Position numbers and translations under genes: made by a program. The notes beneath the pieces were generated by a model that saw only the letters and a program-made list of their open reading frames with translations, was not told the origin of the DNA and did not search any database. A stretch of 64,000 nt of DNA, from the NCBI GenBank assembly GCA_965200835.1, contig OZ241390.1:310001-374000 (forward strand), written 5' to 3'. How positions within the stretch are numbered: position 1 is the first letter of the stretch; each line of letters opens with the position of its first letter. Below are positions 45,736 to 55,161 of this stretch, one piece after another. The DNA is from JAPPFW01 sp965200835 (GTDB lineage: Bacteria; Actinomycetota; Acidimicrobiia; Spongiisociales; Spongiisociaceae).

Positions 45736-47738
45736 CGCACACCTCCTATCGCCACCGGCACCAGGTTGGCCCGCTGGATATGGGCCTCCACCTCCTCGGG
45801 GAAGTGCTGGAGCAGCGAGACCACCGGCGATACGGCCGACGGGCCGAGCGGGCAGATGGTGGTCATGGCCGGAGGCCAGCGGAGCCCGGGTGAGATGTTA
45901 TCCGACACGTCAAGCAACAGATCGGCGTCCACCGGACGGCCCTGGCCGTCCATGATCCGGCGGAGGATCAGGTCGAGCCAGACGGTGCCCTCCCGACATG
46001 GCGTGCACTGGCCGCAGGACTCGTGGGCGAAGAACCGGACCAGCCGCTCGGCCGCTCCCACCAGGTCAGTGGTGTCGTCCATGACGATCACCGCTCCCGA
46101 GCCGGTCATCGATCCGTTTCCGTCGATCGCCTCCTTGGTGACCTCGGTGTCGAGATGCAATTCGGGCACGAACCAGGGAGAGGAGGCTCCTCCCGGCACC
46201 CAGGCCTTGAGGCGGTTGTCGCTGCGCATGCCTCCGGCCAGCTCGAAGATCAGCTCCCGCCAGGTGAGGCCTTCGACGATCTCGTAGTTTCCCGGCCGGG
46301 CCACATGGCCCGAGATCGAGCACATCCGCCTTCCCGGCGATCCGGCCGGGCCGATGGAGGCATAGGCCGATCCGCCCCGTTCGATTATCCAGGGGATGTT
46401 GGCCAGCGTCTCCACGTTGTTGACGATGGTGGGCATCATGTACAGGCCCTTGGCGGCCGGGAAATAGGGCGGTTTCAGGCGGGGCTCCCCCCGGCGCCCT
46501 TCCAGGCTGTTGAGCAGGGCAGTCTCCTCACCACAGATGTAGGCGCCGGCACCCAGATGCACGGTGAGCTGGAGATCGTATCCGGAACCCAGGATGTCGC
46601 TCCCGAGATACCCGGCCGCGTATGCCTCTTCGACCGCCGCCTGCACCCGCCGGGCGGCTCTCGGGTATTCGCCCCGCACGTAGACGAAGGCGTGATGAGC
46701 ATCGTTGGCGTAAGAGGCCAGGATCACTCCTTCGATCATCTGATGGGGATCGCGTTCCATCAGCTGGCGGTCCTTGAAGGTGCCCGGCTCGGACTCGTCG
46801 GCGTTTACGACCAGGTAGGACGGGCGCGCCGGAGCGAGGAACCCCCATTTCACGCCAGCCGGGAATCCCGCTCCGCCTCGGCCCCGCAGCATCGAGGCCT
46901 TCACTTGCGCGGTCACTTCTCCCGGGGACATACCGGGATCGGCCAGCACCTTGCGCAGCGCTCGGTACCCGCCGGTAGCCTCATAGGTGGTGAGGGTGTG
47001 GCTGGTGCGGGGATGATCGTTCATGCGGGTGGTCAGGATCAGCGGCACCTCGCCGTTCCCGCCGGTAGGGATGGCCGGCCGGTCTGCCCCGGCTACGTGA
47101 CCATTCCCGGACGGCACCTCGGTTCCCAGGGGCGCGAAGGCCGGTACCGGAGCCTCGGCTCCCACCCGGTCGGGAATGGCCCAGCAGAAGGAGGTGGCTC
47201 CGCCGAACCGGTCCTGGAGCTCGTCGCTGGTCACGGCTCCGGGCTGTTCGGAACGCAGCCAGCGAACCATATCCCGGGCCCTGTCAGGGCTGAGACCTTC
47301 CACGAATTCGTAGTTGACCTGCACGGCCGGCCCGCCGGCACAGGCACCGATGCACTCCACATGTTCGGGTGAGATCAACCCTTCCCCATCGACCTGCCCG
47401 GATGGCACGCGGGCCTCGTCCTCGACCGCATGCAGGACCTCGTCGGCCCCCTCGAGCCAGCAGGACAGCGAGGTACAGACCGACACCAGGTAGCGGCCGA
47501 CGGGTGCCCGCTTGTACATCGTGTAGAAACTGGCCACCGCGATCACCTGGGCCGGGGTGGCATCCACCAGCTCCGCCACCTTGCGCATGCCGGCGTTGGT
47601 CAGCTGCCCATGGCCTTGATCGATGTCTTCCTGCATGGCGACATACAGCAGGGGCATGATGGCCGATCGGCGGTCGGGATAGGCGGCTACCAGCTTCCTG
47701 GCGCGCTCCTCCGCAGGGGCCGACCACTTATAGGACAT
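45732..47738 (-). CDS. nuoEF: Fused NuoE-NuoF subunit of complex I
   Basis: One uninterrupted 668-residue protein contains both peripheral NADH-dehydrogenase subunits. Residues 1-180 are NuoE: thioredoxin-like with 2Fe-2S ligands CTSLSC and CIGAC. After a linker of about 65 residues rich in Gly/Pro/Ala, NuoF follows: GRGGAGFPAGVKW (NADH/FMN site), NADESEPGTFKDR, GAGAYICGEETALL, and the N3 cluster SCGQCTPCREG with a last Cys in TICPLGPSA. The ATG seven bases after nuoD was taken because it begins the family-like MSYKWSAPAEE; earlier frame starts lie inside nuoD. NuoE and NuoF are usually separate genes. Confidence 0.93.
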   Translation of the reverse strand: MSYKWSAPAEERARKLVAAYPDRRSAIMPLLYVAMQEDIDQGHGQLTNAGMRKVAELVDATPAQVIAVASFYTMYKRAPVGRYLVSVCTSLSCWLEGADEVLHAVEDEARVPSGQVDGEGLISPEHVECIGACAGGPAVQVNYEFVEGLSPDRARDMVRWLRSEQPGAVTSDELQDRFGGATSFCWAIPDRVGAEAPVPAFAPLGTEVPSGNGHVAGADRPAIPTGGNGEVPLILTTRMNDHPRTSHTLTTYEATGGYRALRKVLADPGMSPGEVTAQVKASMLRGRGGAGFPAGVKWGFLAPARPSYLVVNADESEPGTFKDRQLMERDPHQMIEGVILASYANDAHHAFVYVRGEYPRAARRVQAAVEEAYAAGYLGSDILGSGYDLQLTVHLGAGAYICGEETALLNSLEGRRGEPRLKPPYFPAAKGLYMMPTIVNNVETLANIPWIIERGGSAYASIGPAGSPGRRMCSISGHVARPGNYEIVEGLTWRELIFELAGGMRSDNRLKAWVPGGASSPWFVPELHLDTEVTKEAIDGNGSMTGSGAVIVMDDTTDLVGAAERLVRFFAHESCGQCTPCREGTVWLDLILRRIMDGQGRPVDADLLLDVSDNISPGLRWPPAMTTICPLGPSAVSPVVSLLQHFPEEVEAHIQRANLVPVAIGGVR

Positions 47739-47745
47739 TCCGGCC

Positions 47746-49101
47746 TTACCGATCCACGTCGCCCATGACCGGATCGATCGAAGCGATGCAGGCCACACAG
47801 TCGGCCACCAGCGAGTCCGCCATCATGACCGGGAGCGCCTGGAGGTTGGAGAACGAAGGGGCTCTGGTATGCATGCGCAGCGGGGTACCACCACCGTCCG
47901 ACACCAGGTAGCAGCCGAGCTCGCCGCGGGGGGACTCGATGGCCACATAAGTCTCGCCGGCCGGGACCCGGAAACCCTCCGTGTAGATCTTGAAGTGGTG
48001 GATCAAGGCCTCCATCGACTCGTCGATCCGGCGACGCGGAGGGGGCGAGACCTTGCGGTCACCGGTCTTGTAATCGCCCCGAGGCATGGTGTCGGCCACC
48101 TGCGACACGATCCGCAGGGACTGGCGCATCTCCCCGATCCGGACCCGGTAACGGTCGTAGACATCACCGGCCTGGCCGGTCACCACGTCGAAGTCGTATC
48201 GATCGATGCCTGAGTAGGGCTGCGTTCGACGAAGATCCCATCCGGTGCCGGTAGCCCGCAGGATGGGACCGGTTATCCCGTAGGCAAGGCACTCCTCGGC
48301 GGTGATGATCCCCACCCCTCGGGTGCGGCCCTGCCAGATCGAGTTCTCCTTAAGCAGGTCCTCGTAGTCGCGCATCGCCACCGGCATCCTGTCCAGGATC
48401 TCCTCAACATCCTCCTCCCAGCCGTCGGGCAGGTCAGCGGCCACTCCTCCGGGCCGGATGTAGTTGTGGTTCATGCGCAGACCGGTGGTTTTCTCGAAGA
48501 AGGCCAGGATCAGCTCACGCTCGCGGAACCCGTACATCATCATCGACAGGGCTCCGATGTCCATCCCGTTGGTGGCGGTGGCCACCAGATGGGAGGAGAT
48601 ACGGTTCAGCTCGGTCATCAAGATGCGGATGGCCTGGGCTCGGGGAGGGACCTCTACCCCGAGCAGCTTCTCCACGGCCAGCGAATAGCAGAGCTCGTTA
48701 TGGAGCGGGGCCAGGTAGTCCATCCGGGTGACGTTGGTGCCGCCCTGCAGGAAGGTGAGGGTCTCGGCGGTCTTCTCCATGCCGGTGTGGAGGTAGCCGA
48801 TGATCGGCTTGATCCTCCGCACGATCTCCCCCTCGAGCTCCAGGTTGAGCCGGAGCACTCCGTGAGTAGACGGATGCTGGGGACCCATGTTGACGATCAT
48901 CCGCTCGTCGTCCGCCACCGTGTCGTCGATCACCCAGTCATCGACCACCCGGGCGCCCCGCTGTTCCACCGACCGGCCCGGCGCCTCGTCCCGCTCCATC
49001 TCCTGTGTGCCCTCGGTGGTGCCAGCCACCATCCACTCGGGCACGTCCGGTACCTCGGTTCCGGACACCCAGAGGTCGGTAGTGGCTGGCCTGGCCATCA
49101 C
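47746..49101 (-). CDS. nuoD: NADH-quinone oxidoreductase subunit D
   Basis: A 451-residue subunit descended from the [NiFe]-hydrogenase large subunit. GPQHPSTHGVLRLNLELEGE contains the quinone-site His, GYLHTGMEK and RMDYLAPLHNELCYSLAVEK are conserved, and the end DPVMGDVDR is the family C-terminus. The N-terminal 65 residues before the conserved part are longer and more acidic than usual. ATGA overlap with nuoC. Confidence 0.95.
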   Translation of the reverse strand: MMARPATTDLWVSGTEVPDVPEWMVAGTTEGTQEMERDEAPGRSVEQRGARVVDDWVIDDTVADDERMIVNMGPQHPSTHGVLRLNLELEGEIVRRIKPIIGYLHTGMEKTAETLTFLQGGTNVTRMDYLAPLHNELCYSLAVEKLLGVEVPPRAQAIRILMTELNRISSHLVATATNGMDIGALSMMMYGFRERELILAFFEKTTGLRMNHNYIRPGGVAADLPDGWEEDVEEILDRMPVAMRDYEDLLKENSIWQGRTRGVGIITAEECLAYGITGPILRATGTGWDLRRTQPYSGIDRYDFDVVTGQAGDVYDRYRVRIGEMRQSLRIVSQVADTMPRGDYKTGDRKVSPPPRRRIDESMEALIHHFKIYTEGFRVPAGETYVAIESPRGELGCYLVSDGGGTPLRMHTRAPSFSNLQALPVMMADSLVADCVACIASIDPVMGDVDR

Positions 49102-49604
49102 ATCACCTGGTGGGCTTCTTTGAACTGGACCGGCACGGCCCCCACCCCGAAGTCCCGTCTCAGCGGATATCCCTCCCAGTCGTCCGGCATCAGGATCCGG
49201 GTCAGGTCAGGATGTCCGGCGAAGGTGATACCGAACATGTCGTACACCTCCCGTTCCAGGAAGTTGGCGCCCGGGTACACCGGCACCAGCGAGGGAACCA
49301 CCGGATCGTCCTCCGGTATGGGAACCAGGATCCGGAGCCGGCGGTTTCTCGACAGGGAGAGCAGGTTGATCACCAGCTCGAAACGGATCCGGCGAACTCT
49401 CTGGTAGTCGACCGCTGTGATGTCAGTGCACATCTCGAAGCCGGCGGAGCGGGCTGCGGCGGCCAGCTCCGCCAAACCGGCGGCCGAAACCCGGATGACC
49501 CCATCCCCGAGCGAGGCACCCGCCTCCGCCCCGGCCACCTTCTCCACGAGGCCGGCCAAGAGACCGTTGTCCGGGGACCGACTGGAGGTTCGCCCCCTCG
49601 GCAT
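49098..49604 (-). CDS. nuoC: NADH-quinone oxidoreductase subunit C
   Basis: A 168-residue 30-kDa-type subunit. The signature is YPGANFLEREVYDMFGITFA then GHPDLTRILMPDDWEGYPLRRDF near the C-terminus. The ATG overlaps the nuoB stop by one base (TGATG), which decides the start; a longer frame would lie inside nuoB. It is a separate protein from NuoD, unlike the fused CD of E. coli. Confidence 0.93.
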   Translation of the reverse strand: MPRGRTSSRSPDNGLLAGLVEKVAGAEAGASLGDGVIRVSAAGLAELAAAARSAGFEMCTDITAVDYQRVRRIRFELVINLLSLSRNRRLRILVPIPEDDPVVPSLVPVYPGANFLEREVYDMFGITFAGHPDLTRILMPDDWEGYPLRRDFGVGAVPVQFKEAHQVM

Positions 49605-50074
49605 CAGCGGGCGAGTTCCCCGGTCATCACCTGGTCCTGGAGGGTCAGGATCCCATGCATCAACGATTGCGGGCCCGGTGGGCAGCCGGGTACATAGACG
49701 TCCACCGGCACGATCTGATCGACCCCCTGGACCAGGGCGTAGTTGTTGAACATGCCTCCGGTGGAAGCGCAGGCGCCCATCGAGATCACCCATTTGGGAT
49801 CAGCCATCTGGTCGTAGACCTGGCGGAGGACCGGCGCCATCTTCTGGGACACCCTTCCGGCCACCACCATCAGATCGGCCTGGCGGGGAGAGGCCCTGAA
49901 CACCTCCATACCGAACCGGGCCAGGTCGTTGTGAGCGGTTCCGGTGGCCATCATCTCGATCGCGCAGCAGGCCAGCCCGAAGGTGGCCGGCCACATGGAT
50001 TGGGTCTGCGCCCACCTCATGGCCCTCCCGAGGGTGGTGGTCAGCAGCTGTGGAGGGGTCGCCAGCCGGGACAT
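49604..50074 (-). CDS. nuoB: NADH-quinone oxidoreductase subunit B
   Basis: A 156-residue subunit carrying the terminal cluster N2. The tandem Cys pair lies in FGLACCAIEMM; the other two ligands lie in GACASTGGMFNNY and VPGCPPGP. The ATG giving MSRLATPPQLL is fixed by the TGATG overlap with nuoA. Confidence 0.95.
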   Translation of the reverse strand: MSRLATPPQLLTTTLGRAMRWAQTQSMWPATFGLACCAIEMMATGTAHNDLARFGMEVFRASPRQADLMVVAGRVSQKMAPVLRQVYDQMADPKWVISMGACASTGGMFNNYALVQGVDQIVPVDVYVPGCPPGPQSLMHGILTLQDQVMTGELAR

Positions 50075-50493
50075 CAGGCTGCTCTCTCGCCGACCAGAGA
50101 TGCCTGGTCGGGCCGGTACCTGGTCCGGCGGGAGACGTTCCAGTCGAGCGCCCCCCGCTTCCATACGTAGCCGAGGGTCTCGACGATCATGAGGGTGAAG
50201 AAGGCGATGGCTAGTACGCCGGGCCACCCCAGCTCACCGAACACCGATGCCCAGGCGAACAGGAAGACGATCTCCACGTCGAAGATGACGAACAGGATCG
50301 CCACCAAGTAGAACTTCACCGGAAAGCGTTGGATGGGTTCGGCCTCGGTCACGATCCCGCACTCGTAGGGCTCCAGCTTCTCGGGAGTCGGGCGCTTGTA
50401 GGAGACGAGGTGGGACACCACGAGAGACACCCCAGCGAAGGCCGCGGCCAGCAGGAACATGACCGCGATAGGAAGATACTCAGCTAGCTCCAC
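50074..50493 (-). CDS. nuoA: NADH-quinone oxidoreductase subunit A
   Basis: A 139-residue membrane subunit with three helices; PYECGIVTEAEP and RFPVKFYLVAILFVIFDVEI are the family signatures (the flexible loop Cys and the second helix). GTG was taken as start because AAGGGGCG lies five bases upstream; an ATG 15 codons earlier has no such site. It is 66 bases after the argJ stop, so argJ and nuo may share a transcript. Confidence 0.94.
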   Translation of the reverse strand: MELAEYLPIAVMFLLAAAFAGVSLVVSHLVSYKRPTPEKLEPYECGIVTEAEPIQRFPVKFYLVAILFVIFDVEIVFLFAWASVFGELGWPGVLAIAFFTLMIVETLGYVWKRGALDWNVSRRTRYRPDQASLVGERAA

Positions 50494-50559
50494 ACCGCCC
50501 CTTTTCCGGGTTCTCAAGCCTAGGAATGCCGGGGACATGTGCCAAAACGACCGCCATCA

Positions 50560-51771
50560 TCAGGTGGTGTAGTCAGCGTTGATGCGGACGTATCCGGCCG
50601 TCAGATCACAGCCGTAGGCCGTGAAACTCCCACCACCCCGTGAGTCGGAAGCCTGCCCGATGCCCAGGCTGACATGGATGAGTACCTCCGGTTCGGCCAG
50701 GTAGTCAGCCAGCTCCCTCAGCATCTCCGGAGTGGCCGGGGCGGGATAGACCTCGGTGGGACCGAAGCGAATCACCACCCGGTCCGGATCGATGTCGGAG
50801 TCGTAACACTTGCCTACCGCCATCGCCACCCTCCCCCAGTTCGGATCACGACCATGGACAGCGGTCTTGACCAGGGGTGAGTTGACGATTTCCTTGGCCA
50901 CCCGTCTGGCTTGGATGTCGTCCCTGGCACCGTCCACGGTGGCGACGATCAGGGTTTCAGCGCCCTCCCCGTCCGCCGCCAGCTGGCGGGTCAGGTCGAG
51001 ACACACCGCACCGACCGCCTCCTCCAGCCTGTCCTCGTCCACCGGGCCGGCCTCACCCGACGCCAGGATCACCGCCGTGTCGCTGGTAGAGGTGTCGGTG
51101 TCGATGCTGAGAGCGTTGAACGTGTGGTCCACCACCCGCCGGAACATCCGATCCAGCACCGGGGACGGTAGCGCGGCATCGGTAGTCAGGAAGGCCAGCA
51201 TGGTGGCCATGTCGGGTTCGATCATCCCCACCCCCTTGGCGATTCCGACCACGGTTGCCGCACCGGCTGCAGCCACAGCCACCTTGGGATGGGTGTCGGT
51301 AGTCATCATCGCGGCAGCGGCTAGCGTGGCGGAGCCGGGGGTCACGAAGCTATCCGGATGGGCAGCCAGATCTGTCAGGTACCGGCGGATCCGGCCCATG
51401 GGATATTGCACCCCGATCACGCCGGTGGAGGCCACCACCACCTCGGTCCGGTCACATCCCACCACTCGAGCGGTGAGGGATGCCAGCTCGGCGGCGTTCT
51501 CTACACCGACCGGACCGGTGGCCACATTGGAGTTCTTCGAGATGACCACCACCGCCCGGGCGTGCCCATCGGCCAGGTTGTCCCGGCTGAGGGTGACGCT
51601 CGGTCCGGAGAAGCGACTCCGGGTAAACACCCCGGCCGCCGTGGTGCCGGGCGCGGCCCACAGGATCATCACATCCCTGGTGCGGTCCTTGATCCCGATA
51701 TTGCCGGTGTGCAACCCGAAGCCACCAGGGAAATCGATGTCGGGCACCACCATCCCGGCCCGATCGGCCAT
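50560..51771 (-). CDS. argJ: Bifunctional ornithine/glutamate N-acetyltransferase
   Basis: ArgJ moves the acetyl group from N-acetylornithine to glutamate and can also make N-acetylglutamate from acetyl-CoA in arginine synthesis. The self-cleavage site is in KGVGMIEPDMATMLAFLTTD (cut before the Thr of ATML, the new N-terminal nucleophile). GRDPNWGR and the final AYGCDLTAGYVRINADYTT are conserved. About 403 residues from the ATG giving MADRAGMVVP; the frame is open further upstream but runs towards the divergent rex gene. No other arginine gene is in the window. Confidence 0.92.
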   Translation of the reverse strand: MADRAGMVVPDIDFPGGFGLHTGNIGIKDRTRDVMILWAAPGTTAAGVFTRSRFSGPSVTLSRDNLADGHARAVVVISKNSNVATGPVGVENAAELASLTARVVGCDRTEVVVASTGVIGVQYPMGRIRRYLTDLAAHPDSFVTPGSATLAAAAMMTTDTHPKVAVAAAGAATVVGIAKGVGMIEPDMATMLAFLTTDAALPSPVLDRMFRRVVDHTFNALSIDTDTSTSDTAVILASGEAGPVDEDRLEEAVGAVCLDLTRQLAADGEGAETLIVATVDGARDDIQARRVAKEIVNSPLVKTAVHGRDPNWGRVAMAVGKCYDSDIDPDRVVIRFGPTEVYPAPATPEMLRELADYLAEPEVLIHVSLGIGQASDSRGGGSFTAYGCDLTAGYVRINADYTT

Positions 51772-51889
51772 CCACGGGGGCGGATCGGTGCCTTGGATCC
51801 CAGGGTCGGATTGTTCCGAGAAGTGTGTCACGACCGGGGATGGTACCGGATCGGCGGGGGACCTCGGGCAGGCCGGTAACGTATCTCTC

Positions 51890-52519
51890 ATGAGACATGT
51901 GCTCCCAGCGGCCACCGTAGAGCGGCTGCCGTGCTACCTGAGGTGCATCGAACGGCTTCCGGCCAGCCGCCTAACCATCTCATCCAAGGAGCTGGCCCGT
52001 CTCAGCAACCTGACCGCCGCCGGAGTCCGCAAGGACTTGTCGTTCCTCGGCTCGTTCGGCATCCGGGGAGTCGGCTACGACGTCCACGAGCTGGCCGCTC
52101 GGATCAGGCAAGCGCTCGGACTGACCGAGGACCGGCAAGTCGTGGTGGTAGGGGTCGGTAACCTCGGATCGGCTCTGGCGAACTACGGCGGGTTCGGCAA
52201 GGGGGGCTTCCGGATCGTAGGCCTCTACGACACCGACCCTTCCAAAGTGGGGAAACCGGTCGGAGGGATCCCGGTGCGCTCGGTGGACTCGTTGCTGGAC
52301 GACGCCCGGGTGTCCGACTTCGCAGTCGGGATCATCGCCACCCCGGCCCGGGCCGCCCAGGGAGCGGCCAGCCTCTTGGCCGAGGCGGGGGTACCATCCA
52401 TCCTGAACTTCGCACCGGCTGTCCTGAAGGTACCTGGACATACCCATCTCCGGCAGGTAGATCTGGCTACCGAGCTCCAGATCCTGAGCTTCTACATGAC
52501 CGACGGTCATGAGTGCTGA
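51890..52519 (+). CDS. rex: Redox-sensing transcriptional repressor Rex
   Basis: A 209-residue Rex repressor, which leaves DNA when the NADH/NAD+ ratio rises. The N-terminal winged helix (TISSKELARLSNLTAAGVRK then DLSFLGSFGIRGVGYDV) and the Rossmann motif VVGVGNLGSALANYGGF are complete, and the C-terminal swapped helix is ELQILSFYMTD. ATG at 51890 was chosen; the frame is open far upstream but that part is antisense to argJ. It is divergent from argJ-nuo, so control of complex I by Rex is plausible. No clear TTGTGA-N6-TCACAA operator was found in the gap. Confidence 0.93.
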   Translation: MRHVLPAATVERLPCYLRCIERLPASRLTISSKELARLSNLTAAGVRKDLSFLGSFGIRGVGYDVHELAARIRQALGLTEDRQVVVVGVGNLGSALANYGGFGKGGFRIVGLYDTDPSKVGKPVGGIPVRSVDSLLDDARVSDFAVGIIATPARAAQGAASLLAEAGVPSILNFAPAVLKVPGHTHLRQVDLATELQILSFYMTDGHEC

Positions 52520-52521
52520 TC

Positions 52522-52547
52522 GGGGTGGTCAACGACGAAATCACCCC
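52522..52547. terminator. Hairpin between convergent rex and the aminotransferase gene
   Basis: GGGGTG and CACCCC form a six-base stem with a 14-base loop in the 48-base gap between two convergent stop codons. It lacks a long T run; its placement suits a two-way terminator. Confidence 0.4.
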
Positions 52548-52567
52548 ACTAACCAATGGAAACCGTC

Positions 52568-53377
52568 TCAGTCTATCAGGACGTCTCTCACCGCCGCTCG
52601 GTAGGCTCTGGCGAGCGAGGCCGTGACCGGGCCGGGTTCGAAGGTCCGCTCCCCGACCGCCACTACCGGAGCGACTTCCCTGGTCGATGACAGAATGGCC
52701 ACCTCGTCGGCGTCGTCCAACCGCGACAGCGGGTATCCACCCTCGTGAACGTCGATCCCCAGCTCCCGAGCATGGCCGAGGGCTATGCTGCGGGTCACCG
52801 ACTCGAGAATGCCCAGATCCAGCGAGGGTGTCTCGATCACCCCGTCCACCGCCCACAGCAGTGACGAGGTCGGCCCTTCCAGCACGATCCCGTCCCGGGA
52901 CAGCAGCAACGCATCATCGTATCCGGCGTCCTGGGCAGCGCGGGTAGCTGCCATGTTGGGGGCATAGGAGAGCGTCTTCACCCCGGCCAGTTCCCAGGGA
53001 CTCCCGGCCGGATGCCAGGGAACCGACAGCGGGAACAGCCGGTGTTCCGGGACGAGGTCGGGCATGGCGGAAGCGAACACGAACACGTTGGTGCCCTGCT
53101 CGCCCAGGGAGACGTATATCCGGATCACTCCGTCCCCCTGTTCGGCCGCCACCTGCCTGGTCCACTCGCCGATGTAGGGGATCGGCGGAAGCGGGATCCT
53201 GAGGGCCGCGGCCGATCGAGCCAGCCTGGCCAGATGTTGGGCGAGACCGAACAGGCTCCCCCCATAGGAGCGAAGTGCCTCGAAGCAACCGTCACCCCGT
53301 CCCACCATCGGGTCGAAGATGGAAATGGTGGGAGGAACCGGGCGTCCGTTGAGAAGAACTGAGGGTCCCACGTTCAA
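52568..53377 (-). CDS. Class IV aminotransferase (BCAT / aminodeoxychorismate lyase-like)
   Basis: A 269-residue fold-type IV PLP enzyme. GRGDGCFEALRSYGG at the N-terminus, the PLP Lys in GVKTLSYAPNM, EGPTSSLLW (family E.xTSNxF) and SSTREVAPV near the C-terminus are present. Members include branched-chain aminotransferase, D-amino acid aminotransferase and 4-amino-4-deoxychorismate lyase; the short length and the SYAPNM block lean to the lyase side but do not decide. It overlaps nadE by four bases (ATGA). Confidence 0.85.
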   Translation of the reverse strand: MNVGPSVLLNGRPVPPTISIFDPMVGRGDGCFEALRSYGGSLFGLAQHLARLARSAAALRIPLPPIPYIGEWTRQVAAEQGDGVIRIYVSLGEQGTNVFVFASAMPDLVPEHRLFPLSVPWHPAGSPWELAGVKTLSYAPNMAATRAAQDAGYDDALLLSRDGIVLEGPTSSLLWAVDGVIETPSLDLGILESVTRSIALGHARELGIDVHEGGYPLSRLDDADEVAILSSTREVAPVVAVGERTFEPGPVTASLARAYRAAVRDVLID

Positions 53378-55086
53378 CCCCGTCGCCAGCCGCTGGTGAT
53401 GGGAAGCCGCCGGTCCCGGCCGAAAGCCTTGGAGGTGATCTTCACTCCCGGAGGGGCCTGGCGACGCTTGTACTCGTTCCGATCCACCATGGCGGCCACT
53501 CTCTTCACTAGATCCCGGTCGTATCCCAATGCCACGATGTCATCCACCGACCGGTCTTCCTCGATATAGGCGGACAGTACCGGATCGAGTAAATCGTAGG
53601 GTGGAAGGCTGTCGGTATCGAACTGCCCTGGTCTGAGTTCCGCTGAGGGTGGCTTGTCCAGGATTGCCTCTGGTATCACCGCGCCCTGGCGGTTACGCCA
53701 ACGAGCCAGCTCGTAGACCTTGGTCTTGAGCACATCCTTCAGCACCGCGTAGCCACCCGCCATATCCCCGTACAAGGTAGCGTATCCCACCGCCATCTCC
53801 GACTTGTTGCCGGTCGCCAATACCATCTTTCCCAGCTTGTTGGAGATGGCCATCAGCAGGGTTCCTCTGATGCGGGGCTGGAGGTTCTCCTCGGCCACCC
53901 CGAACTCCGTCCCGGCGAATGTGGTTTCGAGGGCCTGTTGAAACGCGGCGTACAGATCGGCGATGGCTATCTGCTCGAGGCGAATGCCCAGGCGCGCGGC
54001 CAGCTCCTCGGAGTCGGATACCGACCCCTTGGAACTGAACTCCGAAGGCATGGTCACGCCATGAACCGCCTCCGGTCCGAGGGCATCGGTGGCTATCACG
54101 GCCGTCAGGGCCGAGTCGATTCCCCCGGACAGTCCCACCACTACCTCGGAAAAACCGTTCTTTCGCACGTAGTCGCCCAGGCCGAGGGTCAGCGCCCGGT
54201 AGATCTCCTCCAGGTCTTCCAGGGGCGGGGAGCAAGGCGGTGAGTGGGGTTCCGAAGGTCGGGACCTGACCCGTCCGGATGTGTCGGTCGGACCCTTCCG
54301 CTTGCCAGTGAACTCGCCGGGCTCGACCTCGACCAAGAAACGGGCCTCCTCGAACGAAGGTGCCCGATATAGGACCGACCCGTGGTGGTCGACCACTATG
54401 GAGCCCCCATCGAAGACCAGCTCGTCCTGGCCCCCCACCAGATTGAGGTACACCACCGGGACTCGAGCCCGGACCGCTTCCCTCCGGACATGGCCCGACC
54501 GCTGCACGTCCTTGGAAATCTGGAAGGGCGATCCGTTGATGTTGAGCAGGATCTGAGCACCGGCGTCGGCCTGCTGGGTGGGAGGTCCGCCGGGGACCCA
54601 CAGGTCCTCGCAGATCGAGACCCCGACCCTAGTGTGGCCCAGGTCCCAGACCGCCGCAGGGTTGCTGCCGGGCGCGAAGTAACGCTCCTCGTCGAAGACC
54701 CCGTAGTTGGGCAGCAGGACCTTGTGATAGACACCCAGAACCCGGCCTCGCTGTAGCAGGGCGGCGCCGTTGGCGACTTCGCGCCGGACGGCATCCCCCC
54801 AGCTACGGCGGTTCCCAACCGACCGGTCGACGAACCCGACGACGGTTACCGTCTCCCCTGCTCGAGCGGCCAGGCGTTCCAGGACGGACAGGTTGGCGTC
54901 GACGAAGGCGCTCCGGATCACCAGGTCCTCCGGTGTGTAACCGGATATGGCCAGCTCCGGAAGGAGCAGCAAGTCCGCGGAGCTGGACTCCGCCCACCTC
55001 ATCGCCTCGAGAATGCGTCCCTCGTTGTAGCTGAGATCGCCCACCCGGAGGTTGAGCTGGGCGCCTGCCACCTTGACCGTACTCAC
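53374..55086 (-). CDS. nadE: Glutamine-dependent NAD+ synthetase
   Basis: A 570-residue two-domain enzyme making NAD+ from deamido-NAD+, ATP and glutamine. The nitrilase-like N-terminal domain has the catalytic triad: Glu in LLLPELAISGYTPEDL, Lys in YHKVLLPNYGVFDE and Cys in VGVSICEDLWVPGG. The synthetase domain has the P-loop GLSGGIDSALTAVI and the C-terminal RNEYKRRQAPPGVKI. A direct supplier of the cofactor used by complex I and sensed by Rex nearby. Confidence 0.94.
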   Translation of the reverse strand: MSTVKVAGAQLNLRVGDLSYNEGRILEAMRWAESSSADLLLLPELAISGYTPEDLVIRSAFVDANLSVLERLAARAGETVTVVGFVDRSVGNRRSWGDAVRREVANGAALLQRGRVLGVYHKVLLPNYGVFDEERYFAPGSNPAAVWDLGHTRVGVSICEDLWVPGGPPTQQADAGAQILLNINGSPFQISKDVQRSGHVRREAVRARVPVVYLNLVGGQDELVFDGGSIVVDHHGSVLYRAPSFEEARFLVEVEPGEFTGKRKGPTDTSGRVRSRPSEPHSPPCSPPLEDLEEIYRALTLGLGDYVRKNGFSEVVVGLSGGIDSALTAVIATDALGPEAVHGVTMPSEFSSKGSVSDSEELAARLGIRLEQIAIADLYAAFQQALETTFAGTEFGVAEENLQPRIRGTLLMAISNKLGKMVLATGNKSEMAVGYATLYGDMAGGYAVLKDVLKTKVYELARWRNRQGAVIPEAILDKPPSAELRPGQFDTDSLPPYDLLDPVLSAYIEEDRSVDDIVALGYDRDLVKRVAAMVDRNEYKRRQAPPGVKITSKAFGRDRRLPITSGWRRG

Positions 55087-55161
55087 GGGAAGGAGTCTAG
55101 GAAGGGGTAGGGACAGACCTTGGAGTCCCGGGCCGTCTCCGGGACCAGGCTGGGACGGCAG

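Noticed and set aside
51772..51889. Rex operator in the rex-argJ gap
   Set aside because: A TTGTTC...GTGTGTCAC stretch near 51811-51831 is not palindromic enough to be called a Rex site.
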